Part shown: piece after piece, positions 6,931-12,222 of the stretch
How positions within the stretch are numbered: position 1 is the first letter of the stretch
Layout: every line of letters starts with the position of its first letter
Source of the DNA: CAVSWN01 sp046728115
Lineage (GTDB): Bacteria > Acidobacteriota > Vicinamibacteria > Vicinamibacterales > CAVVIG01
Length of the DNA stretch: 12,222 bases
Assembly: GCA_046728115.1 (NCBI GenBank)
Contig: JBKPDW010000592.1
Location: forward strand, 1 to 12,222
Direction: 5' to 3'
Notes under the pieces: model-generated
Database searches by the model: none
The model's input: the letters and a program-made list of their open reading frames with translations, nothing else
Told to the model about the DNA's origin: nothing
Made by a program: the position numbers and the translations under genes

Positions 6931-9900
6931 ATGAGAATCCGGGCCGCGTTCCTGTTTGGAGCGTTCCTGGCAGCGATCACCTCGGTGACCGTTCACGGTC
7001 AAGGCTTTCAAGGCGGTCTCCGCGGGTCGATCAAAGATTCGGGCGGCGTCATTCCGGGCATCGAGGTGACGCTCACCAACGAACGGACCAACATCAGCCG
7101 GTCGACTGTGACGAACGAGCGCGGCGAGTACGTGTTCACGAACATCGATCCGGGCAGCTATTTTCTGAAGGCAACGCTGACCGGTTACAAGACGATCGAG
7201 CGTCGCGAGATTCCGATCGGCACGCAGCAGTTCCTGACGATGGACCTGACGATGGAGGTCGGCGCGATCGAGGAGAACATCACGGTGACGGGGCAGTCGC
7301 CGATCATCGAAACGTCGAATGCCTCGCAGGGCACCGTGCTCGACAGCCAGTCGCTCCAGACATTGCCCTCGCCGGGCCGTGCGGCGTTCCTGATCGGCGC
7401 CTCGGTGCCGACAGTGGTTCCATCGGGCGACGCGCAGTTCAACCGGCAGCAGGATCAGTCCAACGCGTCGCTCCTGTCCCTCGGCGGCGGCACGCGCCGC
7501 GGCAACAACTACACGCTCGACGGCGTCCCGATCACTGACATGACCAACCGCGCCGTCGCAAACCCGACGATCGAATCGCTCGAGGACGTTAAAGTGCAGG
7601 TGCATACCTATGACGCGGAGATGGGGCGCACCGGCGGTGGCGTGTTCAACACAACGCTCAAATCTGGCACGAACCGGTTTCGTGGCACGGCGTTCTTCCA
7701 GACCCGGCCGGTGTGGGGCGCAGCGAACAACTACTTCAACCAGATAGCGCTCGAGAATTGCCGTGCGGGTGATACGACCTGCGTGAACTTGAACAAAAAG
7801 CAGGATACCAAGTGGTACACGCCGGGCGCCGGCTTCGGCGGACCGATCAAGAAGGATCGGACGTTCTTCTGGTTCGCCACCGAGGATTACCACAACATCT
7901 CGACGCGCAATTCTCCAGCCATCGTCCTGCCAACGGCTGCCGAGCGGCGGGGCGATTTTTCGAGGACGACGAACGGCACGACTCCCGTGATCATCTACGA
8001 TCCCCTCACGCGGCAACCGTTCCCCGGGAACATCATCCCGGCAAACCGGATCAACCCGATTGCCTCGAAGATCCTGAGCTATGTGCCGCTGCCGCAGCGG
8101 GACGTTTCCGACGGGACGTCGAACTACAGTTCGCAGGCGGTGATCAACGACAAATTCCAGCAGTTGTACAGCGTCAAGGTCGAGCAGAAGCTCACGAACA
8201 AGGTTTCGTTGACAGGCTTCTATCTCTACAACCGCACCGACGAGCCGTGCTCGAACTACATCGCCGGCCAGGATGACCCAAACCGGTTCATCGATTCGGC
8301 CGACTACATCCTGAAGCGACGGCCGCAGATCCTCGCCCTGAACAACACGTGGGTGCTGAGCGACAGTTCGGTGATGGCGCTGCGGTACGGCTGGACCACG
8401 TTCCCGGACAATCCGTCGACGTCGATCGATTACGACCCAGCCCAGCTCGGCTTCTCGCCCAATTTCCTGGGCCAGATCAATCAGACGGGCGTGCCGAAGT
8501 TTCCGATCATCTCGTTCACCGCTGGTTATCGCGGTTACGGGCACTCGGACCCGGTGAAGAACCGCGTCTACAAGTCGTGGGGCACCAACGGCGTGTTTTC
8601 GAAGTTCGTCGGCACGCATACCTACAAGGTAGGCGCAGACTACCGGCGGATTGGCGGGCTCCTGGATAGCACATCGTGCCCCAGCGGCTGCTTCATGTTC
8701 GGACGGGAATTCACTTCGTCGGACGGCGTCATCAATAACAGCGCGATCAACGGCAACGCGATGGCGACGTTCCTGCTGGGGTTCCCGAGCGGCGACTTCC
8801 AGGCAAGCGGGGCTGCGGCGACGGATGTGACCCGAATGGGGTTGACGACGCCGCTCGATCTCTACACGAACTACTACGGCGGCTACGTGCAGGACGATTG
8901 GCGCGTCAGCCCGAAGTTCACGTTGAACTACGGCATCCGGATCGAGCACGAAGACGGCATGCGCGAGGTGAACAACAACTTCACTGTTGGCTTCGATCGG
9001 AAGGTGGTCAGTCCGGTGAACGTGACGATCCCAGGCAATATCGATCCTACCGGCGCCACGCCAGCACGGCAGGTTGTGGGCGGTCTGATGTTCGCCGGGG
9101 TCAACGGCAACCCGACTCAGCAAGGTGATCCGCCGGCGGCGAAGTACTCGCCGCGGCTCGGCGCCGTGTACTCGCTCAACTCCAAGACGGTGCTCCGCGG
9201 CGGTTACGGCATCTACTGGTCGCCGTGGAACTACCCCGCGCCGAGCCCAACCTCCTACGGTGCGGTCGGCTACTCGAACAACACCTCGTCGCCGCAGCCA
9301 GCGGTTACGCCAACCGTCTCATTGACCAATCCGTTCCCGAACGGCCTGGTGAAACCGTCGGGCAACAGCCTGGGCCTGCTGGCGGGCGCCGGTACGATCA
9401 TCAACTTCGTCGACCAGACCCGCACCGCGCCGCGTGTTCAGCAGTACACGGTCGATCTGCAGCGAGAATTGGGCGCCGACATGGCGGTGACGCTGAGCTA
9501 TATCGGCGCGCGGGGCGATCACCTTACGCTCGGCGGCGCCAATACCGATACGCAAATCAACATCAATCAGCTGGATCCGAAGTATCTGGCGCTTGGATCG
9601 ACCGTACTGAACCAGACCGTGCCGAACCCGTTCTTCGGCAATCCGGCGTTTGCCGGAACGGCACTAGGGAACAATCCAACCACCCCTCGCGGACAGCTGC
9701 TCCGTCCGTTCCCGCAATTCGGCAACGTCCTGATGCGCGAGGTGAGCGAAGGCGCCAATCGCTACAACGCTGCCGTGGTCGAGCTGAGCAAGCGGATGAC
9801 GCACGGTTGGGGCGGCCGTTTCAGCTACACGTACAGCGTGCTCAAGGACAATCAGATAGGCGAAGCAAACTTCTATACGAACAACGGCGTCGGCGGACCG

Positions 9901-10593
9901 ATGAACAACTACAACTACGACGCCTCGCTCCCGGTGTGTGGCGCGCAGCTCTCGCGCCTTCAGAAGTACAACACCATGTGCTTCGACCCGCTGGTCGACT
10001 ATGGATACAGCATTCTCGACACGCCGCACCGCTTCGTCGTTGCGCCGATCGTCGCGCTGCCTTTCGGGAAAGATCACAAGATTGGGAACAGCAGCATCGG
10101 CAACCTGTTCGCCGGCGGCTGGACCGCGGCGGCCGTGTTCACGTGGCAATCCGGCTTCCCGATTAGCGTCTCACAAAGCCAGAACCTCCTTCTCGGCAAC
10201 GGCCAGCGCCCCAATCTCGTGGCCGGTGTCGACACGTCGACGCCCGGCGATTGGCCGGATCGGGTCGCGTCGGCCGACCATCCGGCCGCGGCGTGGCTCA
10301 ACCCGGCGGCGTTTTCGACCGCCGCGGCGGGAACGTTCGGCAACTCGCCGCGCGTGATCACCTCGACGCGGACGCCGACTCAAACGGAGACCGATCTGTC
10401 GGTCGCCAAGAACGTCGGCCTTGGCGGCGGCAAGACGGTGCAGCTGAAGATCGAAGTCATCAACCTGTTCAACCGCGTGCAGCTGCGCGGCAACCAAATG
10501 AGTACGACCGACGGCAATGCGGCCTTTGGTCGGATCGTGTCTCAAGGCGGATTCATGCGGACGACGCAGGTGATGTTCCGCTACTCCTGGTGA
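6931..10593 (+). CDS. TBDR-2: Oar-like TonB-dependent outer-membrane receptor
   Basis: The product has 1220 residues. A signal peptide covers ~1-23 (cleavage after VHG). Next come the carboxypeptidase-regulatory-like domain (~26-108), a TonB-box-like EENITVTG (114-121) and the plug (~124-245) with NYTLDGVPITD, ESLEDVKVQVHTYDAEMG and GRTGGGVFN. The remainder is a long barrel with the family segment YVQDDWRVSPKFTLNYGIR (652-670). The chain ends in Trp (RYSW), an aromatic BAM signal. Residues 1-270 align without gaps to TBDR-1, and the N-terminus is closer still to TBDR-3. Cysteines come in spaced sets in likely surface loops: C277/C284, C583/C587, C1003/C1017, plus a lone C440. The role is energised uptake of an unknown ligand. 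ATG 6931 follows GGAGG with a short 4-base gap. No U-tract terminator follows; a plain hairpin sits at 10605-10618 and another at 10656-10670. Confidence 0.95.
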   Translation: MRIRAAFLFGAFLAAITSVTVHGQGFQGGLRGSIKDSGGVIPGIEVTLTNERTNISRSTVTNERGEYVFTNIDPGSYFLKATLTGYKTIERREIPIGTQQFLTMDLTMEVGAIEENITVTGQSPIIETSNASQGTVLDSQSLQTLPSPGRAAFLIGASVPTVVPSGDAQFNRQQDQSNASLLSLGGGTRRGNNYTLDGVPITDMTNRAVANPTIESLEDVKVQVHTYDAEMGRTGGGVFNTTLKSGTNRFRGTAFFQTRPVWGAANNYFNQIALENCRAGDTTCVNLNKKQDTKWYTPGAGFGGPIKKDRTFFWFATEDYHNISTRNSPAIVLPTAAERRGDFSRTTNGTTPVIIYDPLTRQPFPGNIIPANRINPIASKILSYVPLPQRDVSDGTSNYSSQAVINDKFQQLYSVKVEQKLTNKVSLTGFYLYNRTDEPCSNYIAGQDDPNRFIDSADYILKRRPQILALNNTWVLSDSSVMALRYGWTTFPDNPSTSIDYDPAQLGFSPNFLGQINQTGVPKFPIISFTAGYRGYGHSDPVKNRVYKSWGTNGVFSKFVGTHTYKVGADYRRIGGLLDSTSCPSGCFMFGREFTSSDGVINNSAINGNAMATFLLGFPSGDFQASGAAATDVTRMGLTTPLDLYTNYYGGYVQDDWRVSPKFTLNYGIRIEHEDGMREVNNNFTVGFDRKVVSPVNVTIPGNIDPTGATPARQVVGGLMFAGVNGNPTQQGDPPAAKYSPRLGAVYSLNSKTVLRGGYGIYWSPWNYPAPSPTSYGAVGYSNNTSSPQPAVTPTVSLTNPFPNGLVKPSGNSLGLLAGAGTIINFVDQTRTAPRVQQYTVDLQRELGADMAVTLSYIGARGDHLTLGGANTDTQININQLDPKYLALGSTVLNQTVPNPFFGNPAFAGTALGNNPTTPRGQLLRPFPQFGNVLMREVSEGANRYNAAVVELSKRMTHGWGGRFSYTYSVLKDNQIGEANFYTNNGVGGPMNNYNYDASLPVCGAQLSRLQKYNTMCFDPLVDYGYSILDTPHRFVVAPIVALPFGKDHKIGNSSIGNLFAGGWTAAAVFTWQSGFPISVSQSQNLLLGNGQRPNLVAGVDTSTPGDWPDRVASADHPAAAWLNPAAFSTAAAGTFGNSPRVITSTRTPTQTETDLSVAKNVGLGGGKTVQLKIEVINLFNRVQLRGNQMSTTDGNAAFGRIVSQGGFMRTTQVMFRYSW

Positions 10594-10655
10594 AGGGAGG
10601 TTGTGTCGAACTGTCGACTGTAGACATTCTGGCGGCACGCCCGGCCCCGCAAAAG

Positions 10656-10670
10656 GCCTGAAAGTCAGGC
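10656..10670. terminator. Perfect hairpin after TBDR-2, doubtful terminator
   Basis: GCCTGA-AAG-TCAGGC is a 6-bp perfect stem. On the plus strand no T run follows; on the minus strand it is followed by CTTTT. It may mark the TBDR-2 3' end or block antisense transcription, but a plus-strand intrinsic terminator is not supported. Confidence 0.25.
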
Positions 10671-10692
10671 GCTTGCACGGCTTCCGCTTCAA

Positions 10693-10703
10693 AAAAATGG
10701 AGC
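10693..10703 (+). promoter_or_regulatory. Shared upstream box AAAAATGGAGC (copy 3, TBDR-3)
   Basis: It is identical to copy 1 and preceded by two further As. There are 37 bp between its end and TTGCAA at 10741. The near-constant spacing in all three genes argues for a functional site. Confidence 0.45.
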
Positions 10704-10740
10704 TTGGGTGAGCGTGTGTCATTTCTCGTCATAAGATCTG

Positions 10741-10769
10741 TTGCAAGTGCTGGCAGTCCAACCTAGAAT
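10741..10769 (+). promoter_or_regulatory. Sigma70-like promoter of TBDR-3
   Basis: -35 TTGCAA (10741-10746), 17-bp spacer, -10 TAGAAT (10764-10769), the best -10 match of the three. The predicted start site is near 10776, leaving a leader of about 99 bases. Confidence 0.65.
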
Positions 10770-10830
10770 CGCCCCCCAAACACCGTAGTTGAGCCGATTC
10801 GTCACAGTTTCGTCGCGTTAACTCGTTTTT

Positions 10831-10849
10831 GCGGGCTTTTACGGTCCGT
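10831..10849 (+). other. Leader hairpin of TBDR-3, related to the TBDR-2 hairpin
   Basis: GCGGGC (10831-10836) pairs with GTCCGT (10844-10849, read GGTCCGT from 10843) using two G-U pairs around a 7-base loop. The surrounding sequence, with CACAC then the ribosome site GGAGG (10862-10866), matches the TBDR-2 leader base for base in places. It is weaker than the TBDR-2 hairpin. Confidence 0.35.
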
Positions 10850-10874
10850 CCAACACACGTCGGAGGGGGAAACT

Positions 10875-12222
10875 ATGAGATTCCGGGCTGCGCTCATCCT
10901 TGGAGCGTTCCTGGCCGCGGTCACCACGGCTACTTCAACCTTCGCACAAGGCTTCCAGGGCGGTCTGCGCGGGTCGATCAAAGACGCCGGCGGCGTCGTT
11001 CCTGGCGTGGAAGTCACGCTCACCAACGAACGCACGAATATCAGTCGAAGCACTGTTACAAACGAACGCGGTGAGTTCGTGTTCACGAACGTGGACGCCG
11101 GCAGCTACGCGCTGAAGGCGGCGCTGACGGGGTACAAGACGGTTGAACGCAAAGAGATTCCCATCGGCACGCAGCAGTTCATCACACTGGACCTGACGAT
11201 GGAGATCGGCGCGATCGAGGAGAACATCACGGTCACCGGTCAATCGCCGATTATCGATACGTCCAATGCCTCGCAGGGCACGGTTCTCGACTCAGCCTCG
11301 CTGCAGGCGCTTCCGTCCCCGGGCCGCTCAGCGTTCATGATCGGCACCACCGTGCCCACCGTCATTCCGACAGGGGACACGCAATTCAACCGGCAACAGG
11401 ATCAGACCAATGCGTCGCTGCTCTCGCTGGGCGGGGGCACGCGCCGCGGCAACAACTACACGCTCGACGGCGTGCCGATTACCGATATGCGCAACCGAGC
11501 GGTTGCCAACCCCTCCATCGAAGCACTCGAGGACATGAAGGTCCAGGTGCATACCTACGATGCGGAGATGGGCGCGACCGGCGGCGGCGTGTTCAACGTC
11601 ACGCTGAAGTCGGGGACAAACAGTTTCCGCGGGACCGGCTTTTACCAGACGCGGCCGATTTCGTTGCTGACCAACAACTACTTCGGCGAGATCGCAAAAG
11701 ACGCAGCGCTGAAGGCTGGTGACACCGCCACCGCCGCGAAGCTGGAAAAACCCGACGCCCCGTACTATCTCGGCGGTTTCGGGTTCGGCGGACCGATCAA
11801 GAAGGACCGGACGTTCTTCTGGGTCGCGGGCGAGGACTACACCGACGTCCAGACGCGAAACGCGGCCGAAGTCATGCCGACGGCGCGCGAGCGGGCCGGC
11901 GATTTCTCACGCACGACGAACGCCGCCGGCGTGCCCATCGTCATCTACGATCCGCTGACACAGCAACCCTTCCCTGGCAGCATCATCCCCGCCAACCGCA
12001 TCAACCCGGTGGCGGCGGCGATGTTGAAGTACCTGCCGCAGCCGGATACGGACGTCTCGAACGGCGGCGCCAACTACAACCGCACGTCGAAAATCAAGTC
12101 CAAGTGGACGCAGGAGTACACGGGCAAAGTCGAGCACAAGATTACGGACAAGGTGACCTTGTCGGGGTTCTATCTGTACAACCGGTCCAACGAGCCGTGC
12201 GCGAACTACTTCGGGACTGCGG
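10875..12222 (+). CDS. TBDR-3: Oar-like TonB-dependent receptor, N-terminal part (3' truncated by window edge)
   Basis: The frame is open from ATG 10875 to the window end, giving 449 residues with no stop, so the gene is cut by the edge and is not broken. A signal peptide covers ~1-24 (cleavage after TFA), one residue longer than in TBDR-2. Then come the carboxypeptidase-regulatory-like domain (~27-109), a TonB-box-like EENITVTG (115-122), the plug (~125-246) and the first barrel strands. It is very close to TBDR-2 through the plug and diverges from about residue 262. The family motif GRTGGG is GATGGG here (A at 234), an Arg-to-Ala change at a usually conserved plug site. A single Cys (442) in NEPCANY matches C440 of TBDR-2, while the CX6C loop of TBDR-2 is replaced by an Ala/Lys-rich segment. 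GGAGG at 10862-10866, 8 bases upstream, supports this start. Confidence 0.93.
   Translation, partial: MRFRAALILGAFLAAVTTATSTFAQGFQGGLRGSIKDAGGVVPGVEVTLTNERTNISRSTVTNERGEFVFTNVDAGSYALKAALTGYKTVERKEIPIGTQQFITLDLTMEIGAIEENITVTGQSPIIDTSNASQGTVLDSASLQALPSPGRSAFMIGTTVPTVIPTGDTQFNRQQDQTNASLLSLGGGTRRGNNYTLDGVPITDMRNRAVANPSIEALEDMKVQVHTYDAEMGATGGGVFNVTLKSGTNSFRGTGFYQTRPISLLTNNYFGEIAKDAALKAGDTATAAKLEKPDAPYYLGGFGFGGPIKKDRTFFWVAGEDYTDVQTRNAAEVMPTARERAGDFSRTTNAAGVPIVIYDPLTQQPFPGSIIPANRINPVAAAMLKYLPQPDTDVSNGGANYNRTSKIKSKWTQEYTGKVEHKITDKVTLSGFYLYNRSNEPCANYFGTA

Noticed and set aside
6637..9123. 828-codon open frame on the minus strand opposite TBDR-2
   Set aside because: It is Arg/His-rich, matches no family I know, crosses the TBDR-2 promoter and lies antisense to a clear receptor. 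Similar peptides appear antisense to TBDR-1 and TBDR-3 because the sense plug is conserved, so it is a GC-bias shadow.
10605..10618. Hairpin GTCGA-ACTG-TCGAC just after TBDR-2 as a terminator
   Set aside because: Only 5 bp and no following T run.
10601..10711. Small 36-codon frame from TTG after TBDR-2, next to GGGAGG
   Set aside because: The purine-rich site touches the TTG with no spacing, the start is rare, and the frame runs through the hairpin and the shared upstream box with no recognisable product.
1..12222. tRNA/rRNA genes, CRISPR arrays, transposases, riboswitches, SusD-like or TonB/ExbB/ExbD genes
   Set aside because: No cloverleaf-like or rRNA segments, repeat-spacer arrays, transposase motifs or known aptamer cores were visible by reading, and the space is almost filled by the six genes described.

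Overview
The window is GC-rich bacterial DNA, with no RNA genes, mobile elements or CRISPR arrays that I could see. The gene set is several very large Oar-like TonB-dependent receptors (TBDRs) carrying an N-terminal carboxypeptidase-regulatory-like domain, a periplasmic PQQ dehydrogenase paired with a small c-type cytochrome, and a secreted TPR protein of a type common beside such receptors. This suggests an Acidobacteriota genome, perhaps Vicinamibacteria (old subdivision 6). The assignment is an inference from gene content and composition, not a database result.

Layout: (1) 1-1001, plus strand: the C-terminal end of a PQQ-dependent dehydrogenase, then 42 bp later a monohaem cytochrome c, probably one operon for periplasmic substrate oxidation. 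(2) 1002-1256: regulatory gap with a hairpin, a short palindrome and a sigma70-like promoter. (3) 1257-4883: TBDR-1 (1208 aa). (4) 4880-6637, minus strand: a secreted, membrane-anchored TPR protein that converges on TBDR-1; their stop codons overlap, and TBDR-1's apparent intrinsic terminator lies inside the TPR reading frame. (5) 6638-6930: divergent control region. (6) 6931-10593: TBDR-2 (1220 aa). (7) 10594-10874: control region. (8) 10875-12222: TBDR-3, cut by the window edge after 449 codons.

The three receptors are paralogues. Their first ~260 residues (signal peptide, regulatory-like domain, TonB-box-like segment, plug) align almost without gaps, while the barrel and its loops diverge. 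This fits outer-membrane importers sharing energy coupling but binding different ligands. TonB, ExbB, ExbD and SusD-like partners are not in the window, and the substrates cannot be read from the sequence.

The most notable non-coding signal is a shared control architecture in front of all three receptors: a box AAAAATGGA(G/C)C, then 36-37 bp, then TTGCA, and a -10 hexamer (TAGACT, TAAAAT or TAGAAT) 17 bp from a TTGCA-type -35. In TBDR-2 the TTGCA segment is present twice as a 10-bp tandem near-repeat, so both the box-to-TTGCA spacing and the -35/-10 spacing are kept. This looks like a family-specific promoter/operator module that travelled with the duplicated receptors and may define a co-regulated set elsewhere in the genome.
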